64,000 nt of DNA from Streptomyces sp. NBC_00442 (GCF_036014195.1 NZ_CP107918.1:6262001-6326000), one strand, 5' to 3'; shown: positions 43,635-53,406, counted from the stretch's first letter. Notes: generated by a model not told the origin, from the sequence alone. A program made the numbers and translations.

Positions 43635-43922
43635 ATGAGTGAGACACAGGTCAAGCAGCAGAACACCGCCGCCTACTACGGGCAGGCCGTCGCCGCGTTC
43701 GCGATCGCGCTCGGCGCCACCGCGCTCGGCATCCTCCGTCTCCAGGCCGACGCCTGGGTGCGTGCCTTCCTGGGCATGGCCGTCCTCTACCTCGTGACGT
43801 CCGCCTTCACCCTGGCCAAGGTGATCAGGGACCGGCAGGAAGCCGGCCAGATCGTCAGCCGCGTCGACCAGGCACGCCTGGAGAAGCTCCTCGCCGAGCA
43901 CGACCCGTTCCAGAAGCTCTAA
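43635..43922 (+). CDS. YiaA/YiaB-type small membrane protein
   Basis: The 95-residue protein has two hydrophobic helices (AYYGQAVAAFAIALGATALG and FLGMAVLYLVTSAFTLAKVI), the core of the YiaAB two-helix family. Its function is unknown in any organism. A strong hairpin lies just upstream. I chose the ATG at 43635 (MSETQVKQQN); an ATG 12 bases earlier is in frame. It is followed by a TetR gene whose promoter begins at the stop codon. Confidence 0.82.
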   Translation: MSETQVKQQNTAAYYGQAVAAFAIALGATALGILRLQADAWVRAFLGMAVLYLVTSAFTLAKVIRDRQEAGQIVSRVDQARLEKLLAEHDPFQKL

Positions 43923-43933
43923 GCGCTTGCTCA
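43921..43933. promoter_or_regulatory. Operator-like site AAGCGCTTGCTCA (copy A)
   Basis: Thirteen bases identical to copy B at 45186-45198. The sequence contains the palindrome AAGCGCTT, and lies 62 bases before the TetR start. Probably an autoregulatory site. Confidence 0.55.
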
Positions 43934-43994
43934 CCTTCGGGGTATGGTGTTCGTCCTGCTGAACGACGGTGCTGACGGGCGAGAGGGGCGAGCG

Positions 43995-44630
43995 ATGGAC
44001 ATGGCCGACGTGACCGACGAGATGGCCGGCGGCGAGGAAAAGCCGTGGGGCGAGGTCACCCCCGAGGCCGCCAGGAGGCTGCTCGTCGCCGCCGTCGAGG
44101 CCTTCGCCGAGCGCGGCTACCACGCCACCACCACCCGGGACATCGCGGGCCGGGCCGGCATGAGCCCGGCCGCGCTCTACATCCACTACAAGACCAAGGA
44201 AGAGCTGCTCCACCGGATCAGCCGGATCGGCCACGACAAGGCCCTGGAGATCCTCCGGTCCGCGGCCGAAGGCGAGGGCGGCGCCGCCGACCGGCTCGCC
44301 GCCGCGGTGCGCTCCTTCGTCCGCTGGCACGCGGGCCACCACATGACGGCCCGCGTGGTCCAGTACGAACTCGACGCGCTCGGTCCCGAGCACCGCGCCG
44401 AGATCGTCGAACTGCGCCGCCAGAGCGATGCGGCGGTGCGCCGCATCCTCAACGACGGGGTGGCGGCGGGGGAGTTCGACGTACCGGACGTGCCCGGCAC
44501 CACGCTGGCCGTGCTCTCGCTCTGCATCGACGTGGCCCGCTGGTTCAACACCGAGGGCCGCCGCACGCCCGACGAGGTCGGCGCGCTCTACGCCGGCCTG
44601 GTGCTGCGCATGGTGGGCGCCCAGGCATGA
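43995..44630 (+). CDS. TetR-family regulator, acyl-CoA metabolism type
   Basis: The 211-residue protein has an HTH in LLVAAVEAFAERGYHATTTR then GMSPAALYIHYKTKEELLHR, and a TetR_C-like helical domain. It converges with the MaoC gene. The same 13-base site occurs upstream of both genes. I infer that it represses itself and the MaoC hydratase. ATG at 43995 preceded by a GAGAGGGGCGAGC site. Confidence 0.88.
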   Translation: MDMADVTDEMAGGEEKPWGEVTPEAARRLLVAAVEAFAERGYHATTTRDIAGRAGMSPAALYIHYKTKEELLHRISRIGHDKALEILRSAAEGEGGAADRLAAAVRSFVRWHAGHHMTARVVQYELDALGPEHRAEIVELRRQSDAAVRRILNDGVAAGEFDVPDVPGTTLAVLSLCIDVARWFNTEGRRTPDEVGALYAGLVLRMVGAQA

Positions 44631-44681
44631 CGGGGCCGGGCCCGGCCCGCCCCGAGGGGCACGCCGGGCCCGGGGGTCCGC

Positions 44682-45143
44682 TCAGAAGTAGTAGCGTGAG
44701 ACCGATTCCGCCACGCACACCGGCTTGTCGCCGCCCTCGCGTTCCACGGTGACCTTCGCGGTGACCTGGACACCACCGCCCGCCTCCACGACCTCCGTCA
44801 GCGCCGCGGTGGCCCGCAGCCGCGACCCGACCGGCACGGGGGAGGGGAAACGGACCTTGTCGGTGCCGTAGTTGATGCCCATCTTCATGCCTTCGACGCG
44901 CAGCACCTGCGGGACCAGCGTCGGCAGTAGCGAGAGCGTGAGGTAGCCGTGCGCGATCGTCGTACCGAACGGTCCGGCGGCGGCCCGCGCGGGGTCGACG
45001 TGGATCCACTGGTGATCGCCCGTGGCGTCGGCGAACAGGTCGATCCGCTTCTGGTCGATCTCCAGCCAGTCGCTGTGCCCGAGCTGCTCGCCCACACCGG
45101 CCTTCAGCTCCTCGGCGGACGTGAAGATCCTCGGCTCTGCCAT
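44682..45143 (-). CDS. MaoC-like (R)-specific enoyl-CoA hydratase
   Basis: The 153-residue protein has the hot-dog fold hydratase motif [19 protein letters not shown] with the catalytic Asp and His, [20 protein letters not shown] and [20 protein letters not shown]. It adds water to an enoyl-CoA. Start at ATG 45143. The operator-like site at 45186 lies 43 bases upstream. The acyl-CoA dehydrogenase at 42391 may supply its substrate. Confidence 0.93.
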   Translation of the reverse strand: MAEPRIFTSAEELKAGVGEQLGHSDWLEIDQKRIDLFADATGDHQWIHVDPARAAAGPFGTTIAHGYLTLSLLPTLVPQVLRVEGMKMGINYGTDKVRFPSPVPVGSRLRATAALTEVVEAGGGVQVTAKVTVEREGGDKPVCVAESVSRYYF

Positions 45144-45185
45144 GCCCTGGTCCCTGCCTCTCGCGACGCTCTCGCGGTCATGTCC

Positions 45186-45198
45186 AAGCGCTTGCTCA
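45186..45198. promoter_or_regulatory. Operator-like site AAGCGCTTGCTCA (copy B)
   Basis: Identical to copy A at 43921-43933. Located upstream of the leftward MaoC gene. Further GCTCA words follow on the right (TAGCTCAGC), possibly a second half-site. Confidence 0.55.
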
Positions 45199-45315
45199 GC
45201 TAGCTCAGCATGGTTGGGGCCGCCGGTCCTGTCAACGACGTGCGGCACCGAGCGGGCGGAGGGAAGCGCGGGGAGGCGGTGGGCGGCGCGGGGGGCGGCC
45301 AGTAGGGTTCGAGGG

Positions 45316-45777
45316 GTGCCGCAGATTCCAGAGAAGGTCCACGAGCTCACGGTCGGGCAGTTGTCCGCGCGCAGCGGGGCAGCCGTGTCCGCCCTGCACT
45401 TCTACGAGTCCAAGGGCCTCATCACCAGCCGCCGCACCTCGGGAAACCAGCGCCGCTACGGCAGGGACATCCTGCGCCGGGTCGCCTTCGTACGGGCCGC
45501 GCAGCGCGTGGGGATTCCCCTGGCCACGATCCGGGACGCGCTGGCCGGGCTTCCCGAGGAGCGGACCCCCACGAGGGAGGACTGGGCGCGGCTCTCCGAA
45601 ACCTGGCGGACCGAACTCGACCGGCGGATAGCCCAGTTGGGCAAGTTGCGCGATCACCTCAGTGACTGCATCGGCTGCGGCTGCCTCTCGCTCGACACCT
45701 GCGTCCTGTCCAACCCGGACGACGTGTTCGGCACCGGCCTCACCGGCTCCCGCCTCCTGGCCGAACGCACGACCTGA
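45316..45777 (+). CDS. soxR: SoxR-type redox-sensing regulator (MerR family)
   Basis: The 153-residue protein has the MerR HTH ([20 protein letters not shown]) and the four cysteines of the [2Fe-2S] centre, Cys118, Cys121, Cys123 and Cys129 ([12 protein letters not shown]). SoxR senses redox-active compounds; in Streptomyces it responds to pigments such as actinorhodin rather than to oxidative stress as in enteric bacteria. GTG start. No SoxR target gene is obvious next to it. Confidence 0.96.
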   Translation: MPQIPEKVHELTVGQLSARSGAAVSALHFYESKGLITSRRTSGNQRRYGRDILRRVAFVRAAQRVGIPLATIRDALAGLPEERTPTREDWARLSETWRTELDRRIAQLGKLRDHLSDCIGCGCLSLDTCVLSNPDDVFGTGLTGSRLLAERTT

Positions 45778-45801
45778 CACATTCCGCACGGCCCGCCCCC
45801 G

Positions 45802-46509
45802 CTACGAACAGGCCAGGGCCGCCGTCACCAACTGGGCGTTGCAGCGCGCCCGGCGGCCGTCCGGCAGAAGCAGCACGTCCTCCAGGCCGATCCGGGTGTC
45901 GAGCCCCAGCCGCCGCGCCAGGCGCAGCACCGGCCAGGCGCCGTCGTCCTCGCCGTGCAGGAGGACCGGCCCGTCGTGGGCGGTGCCGAGCTCGGCGAGG
46001 AGGGCGCGGGCCGCTGACTCGGCGGCCTCCTCGGTCGTCCCGGTCACCTCGGCGAGGACGCGCAACACCTTCGGCGCCGACCGGGAGCGCAGGAAGCGGC
46101 GGGCGCCGTCCGTGCCGGACCAGACGCCCGCCTCGACGCCCACCCCGCGGTCGAGCAGCGCGGTCGCCACCTCCTCGGCGCCGTCCTCGTGCCAGTTGAC
46201 CGACGCGTAGTCGGGCAGCACGGTCCAGGACCGCACGTGCGCCACCCGTCGCGCCGGGTCCGGCTCCGCCCAGGCGCCCGTGGTCACTCCCACCGGCACC
46301 CGCACGGCGGCCCGTATCGCCTCAAGTGCCGGGCCCACCACGCCAGGAGAGAGCGAATCGCTTCCGCAGGGCGTCTTGGGGTGGACATGGATCTCGGCGG
46401 CGCCGGCCGCCACGGCCGCCGCCGCGGACTCGGCAAGGGCGGCAGGGGAGAGCGGAACCGCCGCGCCGTCCCGCGCGCTCCGCGTGCCGTTCAGACAGAC
46501 CTGGATCAT
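45802..46509 (-). CDS. BKACE-family beta-keto acid cleavage enzyme (DUF849)
   Basis: The 235-residue protein has IQVCLNGTR at the start, the metal-binding EIHVHPKTP and the later VNWHEDGAEEVATALLDRGVGVEAGVWS, which match the zinc-dependent BKACE fold. The family condenses a beta-keto acid with acetyl-CoA. At 235 residues it is shorter than typical (about 270-300), as is usual for one actinobacterial branch. ATG at 46509 is chosen; longer frames begin with low-complexity sequence. Substrate unknown. Confidence 0.78.
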   Translation of the reverse strand: MIQVCLNGTRSARDGAAVPLSPAALAESAAAAVAAGAAEIHVHPKTPCGSDSLSPGVVGPALEAIRAAVRVPVGVTTGAWAEPDPARRVAHVRSWTVLPDYASVNWHEDGAEEVATALLDRGVGVEAGVWSGTDGARRFLRSRSAPKVLRVLAEVTGTTEEAAESAARALLAELGTAHDGPVLLHGEDDGAWPVLRLARRLGLDTRIGLEDVLLLPDGRRARCNAQLVTAALACS

Positions 46510-46603
46510 GGCTTCGATGGTGCCAGGCACCACTGACAGCGCGCGGCCGCCGCCGGGAGGTCCGTACACCACGCGGGGGCGAGCCGGCTCGCCCCCGCGT
46601 GCC

Positions 46604-47215
46604 TCATGCCGCCGATGCCAGCGCTCCGCGCCGTGCCGCCTTGGACCGTGCCAGCGCCTCGCAGGTCAGCACCGGCTGCGGGACCAGGATTCCGCACCCC
46701 GTGCAGACCGGACCGAACCAGGGGTCGTGGTCCAGGTCCTGGCTCCACACCAGCCGGCTGGTGTCGCAGACCGGGCAGTGCGCGCCGGGCTCGGCCCGCA
46801 GCGCCGAGATCATGCGGCCGAGGACCTCGGCCAGCGGTCCGTCGGGATGGGTGCCGGGGTCGTCGCACCACGCCACCCCGAAACCGCCCCAGGTGCGCCG
46901 GTGCCAGTCGTCGAAGGAGCCGGGGCGCCGCAGCCCGGCGTGCTTCTCGCGCTTGCGGCGCTTGGCGAACTCCACTTCGTAGGCGAGCCAGACGGCCCGT
47001 GCCGCCTCCAGCTCGTCGAGCGCGGCCACCAGCCGCGCCGGATCGGGGGCCCGGTCCTCGGGTCCGATGCGGTGCCTGCCGCACAGATGGTCCCAGGTCG
47101 CCCGGTGCCCGTAGGGAGCGAATCGCTCCAGACACTTGCGCAGCGAATACCGCCGCAGCGCGAGATCGTTGCGCGGGTCGCGCACCTGTCTTGCCAGACT
47201 GCGGAAACCAGCCAT
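46604..47215 (-). CDS. Conserved hypothetical protein with C-terminal zinc-ribbon cysteines
   Basis: The 203-residue protein starts MAGFRSLARQVRDPRNDLAL and has two CxxC pairs in the last third (CPVCDTSRLVW and CTGCGILVPQ), consistent with a zinc ribbon. The middle is rich in Arg, Trp and His. The N-terminal part resembles a protein family I associate with Streptomyces but cannot name. It may bind nucleic acid. No operon partner is evident. Confidence 0.65.
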   Translation of the reverse strand: MAGFRSLARQVRDPRNDLALRRYSLRKCLERFAPYGHRATWDHLCGRHRIGPEDRAPDPARLVAALDELEAARAVWLAYEVEFAKRRKREKHAGLRRPGSFDDWHRRTWGGFGVAWCDDPGTHPDGPLAEVLGRMISALRAEPGAHCPVCDTSRLVWSQDLDHDPWFGPVCTGCGILVPQPVLTCEALARSKAARRGALASAA

Positions 47216-47766
47216 GGCCCTGCCACCTCCGTCGCTCGTACTTCGGCGTCGACGAATGGACGTACCCGAAGGCGATCCGGCTCCATCGAATTTCCGATGA
47301 CGTCCATTACGGGGGTTTCGCCTACCCTGCCCCAAGGGTTGGAATCCGTTTCTCACGAACTCCTCAGAACGTGGCCCATATGCAGCGGTCACCCCGCCCA
47401 CCTGCTGGAACGGCCGAAGTGCCAGGCAGGGGGCGGGGCGAAGGAAGATCCCCGGACGGCGAGGAGCCGCGCCCCCGGCACCTCCGGAGTCCCTTCAACC
47501 CATCTGTTCCCTACGGGCACTTGGGCCCCAGGGGCACCTGCGGCATTTCCCCGTCCCGCGGCGCACCCGCCGCGGCCCGGATCACGTACGCGTGCCGACG
47601 CGGGCGCGAAGGGCGCGGCTTCCGCAGGCGACCGTCGTGATCGCGGAGGGGATCGGGCGGCCCTGTGCCGGCGTGTGGGGATTCGGAGAAGGTGACGCAT
47701 GTTCACCTTACGCGGCGCCGTACTCCTGAGTAGCCTCCCGCGCATCGGCCCCCACTAGGAGCGCGC
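47216..47766. other. Divergent intergenic region with an RNA-like structure near 47255-47308
   Basis: No gene is supported. The segment AATGGACGT (47255-47263) can pair with ACGTCCATT (47300-47308), and inside it CATCG/CGATG (47284-47299) forms a short stem. The rest is promoter-like spacing before the acylase gene. No known riboswitch pattern was recognised. Confidence 0.4.
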
Positions 47767-50631
47767 ATGCGACGACGCACCGCAAGGCTCAGAACCGACC
47801 GCCAACTCACCAGTGCCGGAACGGGACTCCACCGTCCGAAACAAGGTGCCGGACGGGGCGGCACCGCGCGCGGCAGGATCGCCGCCTGCGCCGCCACCGT
47901 CACCGCCCTCTGCGCCGCACTGCTCGGACCCGTGGTCCCGGCCGGCGCCGCCGAGCCCGCCGACGGCGACCACTGCCAGGGGCAGTGCTCCGACATCCTG
48001 CCGCCCGGCGCCAACGGCAATGCCACCCTCGCCGAGATCCTCGCGAACAAGGTGTTCGGGACCCACCCCGCTCACAGCGACGACGAGCTCGGCAAGTACG
48101 ACGCCCTGGTGGCCGGCCAGTCCTCGCTCACCGACGACAAGCTCAACACCTTCTTCAACGACGCCTCCTTCGGGGTGCCCGGCGGGCAGGTCCAGTCGAC
48201 CGCGTCGCCCCGCCCCGACGTCACCATCACCCGCGACAAGGCGACGGGCGTCCCGCACATCAAGGGCACCACGCGGTACGGGACCGAGTACGGCGCCGGG
48301 TACGCGGCCGGGCAGGACCGGCTGTGGCTCATGGACCTCTTCCGCCACATCGGCCGCGGCGAACTCACCTCGTTCGCGGGCGGCGCCCTCGCCAACCAGG
48401 GCCTTGAGCAGGAGTTCTGGCCGCAGGCTCCGTACACGGAGGCCGATCTCCAGGCGCAGGTCGACCGGATCCGCACCGCCAACGGCGCCCGAGGCGAACA
48501 GGCCATGGCCGACGCCCAGGCCTACGTGGACGGCATCAACGCCTACGCGAAGCAGTCCAAGGACGGCCGCTACTTCCCCGGCGAGTACGTCCTCACCGGC
48601 AAGATCGACGCCATCACCAACGTGGGGGAGATCCAGCCCTTCAAGCTCACCGACCTGATCGCGCTCGCCTCCGTGGTGGGCGGCCTCTTCGGCGGCGGCG
48701 GTGGCGGCGAGGTGCAGGCCGCGCTCTCGCTCCAGGCCGCGCAGGCCAAGTACGGCGTGGCCGACGGCACCAAGGTCTGGGAGTCCTTCCGTGAGCGCAA
48801 CGACCCCGAGGCGGCGCTCACCGTCCACGACGGCACCAGCTTCCCGTACGCCGGCAAGCCCGCCGACGCCAAGGGCGCCGCGATGCCCGACCCGGGCTCC
48901 GTCGTCCCCGAACAGCTCGTCTACGACCGCTCCGGCTCGGCGGTCACCGGTGCCAAGGCCGCCGTGAAGGTGCCGCCGAAGCTGAAGCCGCTGGAGGGCA
49001 TGTACGACAGCGGGGCGCTGCCCGGCGTCGACCTCGGCAAGCCGCGCGGTATGTCCAACGCCCTCGTGGTGTCCGGTTCGCACACCGCGAGCGGCAACCC
49101 CGTCGCGGTGTTCGGCCCCCAAACGGGCTATTTCGCGCCACAGTTGCTGATGCTCCAGGAGATCCAGGGGCCCGGCATCAGCGCCCGTGGCGCCTCCTTC
49201 GCCGGCGTCGGCATGTACGTCCAGCTCGGACGCGGACAGGACTACGCCTGGTCGGCCACCTCCGCGGGCCAGGACATCACCGACACCTACGCCGTCGAGC
49301 TCTGTCAGGACGCCACCCACTACCTGTACCGCGGTGTGTGCACGCCCATGGAGAAGATGGAGAAGACCAACTCCTGGAAGCCGACGGTCGCCGACACCAC
49401 CGCGGCCGGCTCCTACCGGATGCAGGTGTGGCGCACCAACTACGGCATCGTGACCGCCCGCGCCACCGTCGGCGGCAAGCCCGTCGCCTACACCTCGCTG
49501 CGCTCCACCTACCGCCACGACGCCGACTCGATCATCGGCTTCCAGATGATGAACGACCCCACCTTCGTCAAGGACGCCGCGTCCTTCCAGCAGGCGGCCC
49601 AGTCCGTCGACTACACCTTCAACTGGTTCTACGCGGACTCCCGCACCGCCGCGTACTACAACAGCGGCCTCAACCCGGCGCGCGACCCCGATGTCGATCC
49701 CTCGCTGCCCGTCAAGGCGGAGCAGGCCTACGAATGGCAGGGCTTCGACCCGGCGAACAACACGGCCGCCTACACCCCGCCCGCCCAACACCCCCAGTCC
49801 GTCGGCCAGGACTACTACGTGTCCTGGAACAACAAGCAGGCCAAGGACTACTCCACGGCCGGCTTCGGTGACGGCTCCGTACACCGCGTCAACCTCCTCG
49901 ACGACCGGGTGAAGTCGCTGGTCGCGCAGGGCGGCGTCACCCGCTCCTCGCTCACCCGGGCGATGGCCCAGGCCGCCGTCACCGACCTGCGCGGCGAGGA
50001 CGTCCTGCCCGAGCTGCTCAAGGTGCTGCGCAGCGCTCCCGTCACCGACCCCCAACTCTCTACCGCGGTACAGCAATTGGAGTCATGGCAGGCCGACGGC
50101 ACGCAGCGCCGCGAGACCTCGCAGGGCTCGCACACGTACACCCACCCCGACGCGGTGCGCCTGATGGACGCCTGGTGGCCGCTGCTGGTCGAGGCCGAGT
50201 TCCGCCCCGGGCTCGGCGACCCGCTCTACGCCGCCCTGACCGCCAACCTCGGCACCGACGAGGCGCCGTCCGCCGGGCACGGCCCGACCGGCTCGCACGC
50301 CGGTTCCGCCTTCCAGTACGGCTGGTGGAGCTATGTCGACAAGGATCTGCGTACGGTGCTCGGGGAGCCGGTGCAGGGCCCGCTGGCCCGCGCCTACTGC
50401 GGCGGCGGCACGGTGGACGCCTGCCGCGAGAGCCTGCTCGGCACGCTGAAGCAGGCCGCCGCCAAGACCCCGGCCCAGGTCTATCCGGGGGACGCCGGCT
50501 GCAAGGCCGGTGACCAGTGGTGCGCCGACTCCATCGTGCAGCGTCCGCTCGGCGGCATCACCCAGTCCGCGATCAACTGGCAGAACCGGCCGACCTACCA
50601 GCAGGTCGTCGAGTTCCCCAGCCACCGCTAG
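47767..50631 (+). CDS. Secreted penicillin acylase-family Ntn hydrolase
   Basis: The 954-residue precursor starts with an unusually long Arg-rich N-terminus and then a signal-like core (TVTALCAALLGPVVPAGAAE). It has the alpha-chain motif ITRDKATGVPHIKG. The beta-chain nucleophile is Ser430 in RGMSNALVVSG, which would be exposed by autoproteolysis before it. Related enzymes cleave acyl-amides such as penicillins, N-acyl-homoserine lactones and cyclic lipopeptides. It acts outside the cell. It may quench signals or degrade acyl-peptides. Substrate unknown. Converges with the hydrolase gene. Confidence 0.93.
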   Translation: MRRRTARLRTDRQLTSAGTGLHRPKQGAGRGGTARGRIAACAATVTALCAALLGPVVPAGAAEPADGDHCQGQCSDILPPGANGNATLAEILANKVFGTHPAHSDDELGKYDALVAGQSSLTDDKLNTFFNDASFGVPGGQVQSTASPRPDVTITRDKATGVPHIKGTTRYGTEYGAGYAAGQDRLWLMDLFRHIGRGELTSFAGGALANQGLEQEFWPQAPYTEADLQAQVDRIRTANGARGEQAMADAQAYVDGINAYAKQSKDGRYFPGEYVLTGKIDAITNVGEIQPFKLTDLIALASVVGGLFGGGGGGEVQAALSLQAAQAKYGVADGTKVWESFRERNDPEAALTVHDGTSFPYAGKPADAKGAAMPDPGSVVPEQLVYDRSGSAVTGAKAAVKVPPKLKPLEGMYDSGALPGVDLGKPRGMSNALVVSGSHTASGNPVAVFGPQTGYFAPQLLMLQEIQGPGISARGASFAGVGMYVQLGRGQDYAWSATSAGQDITDTYAVELCQDATHYLYRGVCTPMEKMEKTNSWKPTVADTTAAGSYRMQVWRTNYGIVTARATVGGKPVAYTSLRSTYRHDADSIIGFQMMNDPTFVKDAASFQQAAQSVDYTFNWFYADSRTAAYYNSGLNPARDPDVDPSLPVKAEQAYEWQGFDPANNTAAYTPPAQHPQSVGQDYYVSWNNKQAKDYSTAGFGDGSVHRVNLLDDRVKSLVAQGGVTRSSLTRAMAQAAVTDLRGEDVLPELLKVLRSAPVTDPQLSTAVQQLESWQADGTQRRETSQGSHTYTHPDAVRLMDAWWPLLVEAEFRPGLGDPLYAALTANLGTDEAPSAGHGPTGSHAGSAFQYGWWSYVDKDLRTVLGEPVQGPLARAYCGGGTVDACRESLLGTLKQAAAKTPAQVYPGDAGCKAGDQWCADSIVQRPLGGITQSAINWQNRPTYQQVVEFPSHR

Positions 50632-50648
50632 AGGTGCCCGGCCGCGGG

Positions 50649-51965
50649 TCAGGTCGTGACGATCCGGCCCGCGGCAAGCACCACCCGGGCCAGCTCCGGA
50701 TGGCAGATGTCGCTGTGCGCACCCGAGGGCGGCCCGCCGCTCTTCACCACGGCGGCCGCGTCCACGCTCACGCACCCCGAGTCGGGCACGCCGTCGCGCA
50801 GCGCCTCGGCCAGCGTCAGCGTGGTGCAGGGGCTCACGGCCTGGATCCCGTCGTGGCCGATCGCCCACCACCGTCCGTCCTGGCCGGGCAGGGCGCTCGC
50901 GTAGTCGCCGGACAGTGCGGAGGCCAGTGGGTAGATGACGCCGAGCGCGGTGTCGAAGTGCGAGTAGCAGGAGACGACCGGCCCGTCGAGCCCGTTCTGC
51001 GCGTCGCTCAGGGCGCCGGCACCCGTCAGGCCGTCCGGTAGCCGTTCGGCGAAGACGTAGTGCGAGAAGGCCCCTTCGAGCAGGGTCACCGACTTCAGAT
51101 TGCGCGCCCCCCGCGGCAGCCCCTTCAGTGCGAACGCGACCAGGCGCGCACCCTGACTGTGTCCGACCAGGTGGACGCGCAAGTCGGGCCGGGAAAGGGC
51201 GAGTTGATCGATCAGCGGCCCGAGACCGCGCTGCCCCACCGTGCCGGCCCGGTGCTTCATCTCGTAATAGGTCGTCTGGCGCAGCACCTCCTTCGCGCCG
51301 TCCCAGAGGTGCTTGAGCGAGCCGCCGATCGAGAACGAGGGGCCCGACGGTCCGGGCCGCACGTCCATGCCGGTCTCGGCCAGCGCGGACGTGAACCTCT
51401 GGCACAGCTCCAGCGCCGGGTCCGTCAGCAGCGCGGGCACGGCACCGGGACCGTCCTCCAGGGCCAGGTCGCCCCCGGAGCCGGCCCGGCCCGCCGAACC
51501 CGACGCCGTCACCAGTTGCCGGGTCAGCCGTCCGAAGTCGGTGAACGCCGCTTCGGAGTCGGGTTGTTCCCGCAGATAGGAGGCGATCGTGTCGAGGGCC
51601 GCGTCCTGACCGGGGAAGAACCCCTTGAGCGCGGAGACGGTCGCGGCATCGAGGCCGGGGCCCGCCGCGGGGGCCGCGGCGGGCGGGAAGTCGGGGATGG
51701 TCTCGTCGGTGAAGCGGATCGAGGGCCAGGTCACGCCGCCGTACGCGAGCCGCACCCCGGGCGAGCCGGCCACGAGCGGGGGGAACGCCGCGAAGAACGC
51801 CCGGTACATGCCGCGGGCGGTGCTCGGCGTGTTGTTCCAGCCGTGCGCGAACAGCACCAGATCCGTGGCGTCCACGCCGGTCAGAGCGGTGCGCTCGGCG
51901 GGATCGGCGTCGCCGTCCGCGTCGAAGGTGATCTCCCGGTACGGCTCGACCCCGATGTCCGTCAT
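50649..51965 (-). CDS. Alpha/beta hydrolase of lipase-like type
   Basis: The 438-residue protein (from ATG 51965, MTDIGVEPYREITFD) has LVLFAHGWNNTPSTARGMYR for the oxyanion region and HLVGHSQGARLVAF with the nucleophile Ser. There is no signal peptide, so it is probably cytoplasmic. The family is not characterised. Its fold could cleave lipids or esters. It is alone and converges with the acylase gene. An in-frame upstream extension to 52046 codes for low-complexity residues. Confidence 0.8.
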   Translation of the reverse strand: MTDIGVEPYREITFDADGDADPAERTALTGVDATDLVLFAHGWNNTPSTARGMYRAFFAAFPPLVAGSPGVRLAYGGVTWPSIRFTDETIPDFPPAAAPAAGPGLDAATVSALKGFFPGQDAALDTIASYLREQPDSEAAFTDFGRLTRQLVTASGSAGRAGSGGDLALEDGPGAVPALLTDPALELCQRFTSALAETGMDVRPGPSGPSFSIGGSLKHLWDGAKEVLRQTTYYEMKHRAGTVGQRGLGPLIDQLALSRPDLRVHLVGHSQGARLVAFALKGLPRGARNLKSVTLLEGAFSHYVFAERLPDGLTGAGALSDAQNGLDGPVVSCYSHFDTALGVIYPLASALSGDYASALPGQDGRWWAIGHDGIQAVSPCTTLTLAEALRDGVPDSGCVSVDAAAVVKSGGPPSGAHSDICHPELARVVLAAGRIVTT

Positions 51966-52107
51966 GACGCGACCTCCGGTCCGCTCGACGATGAGCGCCT
52001 CCATCGTCCTGCGGCAGCACGGACCTGGCCATATGCCGGACGGCACCGATGTGCCGCGCCGGGCGCGCGGTCCGGGGCCCGTCCCGGCCCGGCGGTCCGT
52101 CCCCGGC

Positions 52108-53337
52108 TCAGGCGTACATCAGATACCTCCCGCGTACGGTGCGGAACGCCGCGAGTCCCGGCTGCCAGGCCGCCACGATCTCGTCCGCACCGGCCCCGGC
52201 GTCGATCATCGTCCGTACCAGGGCCGAGCCGGTGAGCTTGTCGATCCAGTGGTCCGGGCGCCAGGCGAAGCCGCTCCACACCCGTTTCGCGGTCACGAGC
52301 AGCGCGATGCCGGTGCGTACGGGATCGAACGACTCCCGGTCGTACACGTGCAGTTGGAGCCCGCCGGCCGTCCTTCCCTGATACTTGGAGAACGTCGGCG
52401 CGAAGTACGCCTCGCGGAAGTGGACGCCGGGCAGGGCGAGTTCGCCGAGCGCGGCGGCCCAGCGGCCGTCGATCCCCTCGGCGCCGAGCAGTTCGAAGGG
52501 CCGTGTCGTGCCGCGTCCCTCGGACAGGTTGGTGCCCTCGAAGAGACAGGTGCCGGAGTAGACCAGGGCGGTGTCGGGCGTCGGCATGTTGGGGCTCGGC
52601 GGCACCCAGGGCAGGCCGGTCGCGTCGAAGAAGTCCGAGCGCCGCCATCCGGTCATGGCGACGGTCGTGAGCCGCACCTGGCCGCCGAGGAATTCGGCGT
52701 TGAAGAGCCGGGCGAGCTCGGCCGCGGTCATCCCGTGCGCCTGCGCGACGGGCCTGCGCCCGACGAACGTCGCGAACGCCGGGTCGAGGACGGGGCCCCG
52801 TGCCGCGCGGCCCGTCACCGGGTTCGGCCGGTCGAGCACCACGAACCGCTTGCCGGCGAGCGCGGCCGCCTCCATGCAGTCGTAGAGCGTCCAGATGTAG
52901 GTGTAGAAGCGGGCACCGACGTCCTGGATGTCGAAGAGGACGGTGTCCACGGCGGACGCGGTGAAGACGTCCGCGAGGGGCCGGCCGCTCTTGGTGTACG
53001 TGTCGTACACGGGCAGCCCGGTCGCCGGGTCGTCGTAGCGGCCCTGCGAACCGCCGGCCTGGGCGGTGCCGCGGAAGCCGTGCTCGGGGCCGAAGACGGC
53101 GGTGAGGTTCACCCGGGGGTCGGCGTGCATGACGTCCACGACGTGGCGGACGTCGCGGGTCACGCCGGTGGGGTTGGTGACGATGCCGGTCGCCTGGCCG
53201 GCGAGGGTGGAGTAGTGGGATTCGGCGAGGTGGTCGAAGCCGGTGCGGGTGGGGTGGGCGGGGCGGGTTCTTCTGGGGCCGCCCGGTGTTGCCGTGGCGG
53301 CCGTGCCGGCGAGGACGGTCCGTCTGGTCAGGCTCAT
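52108..53337 (-). CDS. namZ: Exo-beta-N-acetylmuramidase NamZ-like protein (DUF1343)
   Basis: The 409-residue protein starts with TRRTVLAG, a twin-arginine-like signal, and has GIVTNPTGVTRDVRHVVDVM, FGPEHGFRGTAQAG, YDTYTKSGRP, FDIQDVGARFYTYIWTLYDC and VPPSPNMPTPDTALVYSGTC-type segments. NamZ removes N-acetylmuramic acid from the non-reducing end of cell-wall chains and is used in wall recycling. Exported, probably by Tat. ATG at 53337. The long intergenic region upstream carries hairpins and a repeat array. Confidence 0.87.
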   Translation of the reverse strand: MSLTRRTVLAGTAATATPGGPRRTRPAHPTRTGFDHLAESHYSTLAGQATGIVTNPTGVTRDVRHVVDVMHADPRVNLTAVFGPEHGFRGTAQAGGSQGRYDDPATGLPVYDTYTKSGRPLADVFTASAVDTVLFDIQDVGARFYTYIWTLYDCMEAAALAGKRFVVLDRPNPVTGRAARGPVLDPAFATFVGRRPVAQAHGMTAAELARLFNAEFLGGQVRLTTVAMTGWRRSDFFDATGLPWVPPSPNMPTPDTALVYSGTCLFEGTNLSEGRGTTRPFELLGAEGIDGRWAAALGELALPGVHFREAYFAPTFSKYQGRTAGGLQLHVYDRESFDPVRTGIALLVTAKRVWSGFAWRPDHWIDKLTGSALVRTMIDAGAGADEIVAAWQPGLAAFRTVRGRYLMYA

Positions 53338-53406
53338 GCGGCCAGGGTGCCAGCCGCACGCCGAACTCCGACCTACCTGTGCGGCGGGTTCCGGTCCCGC
53401 CCCTCC

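Noticed and set aside
47755..50076. 773-residue minus-strand frame
   Set aside because: Antisense to the penicillin acylase-family gene.
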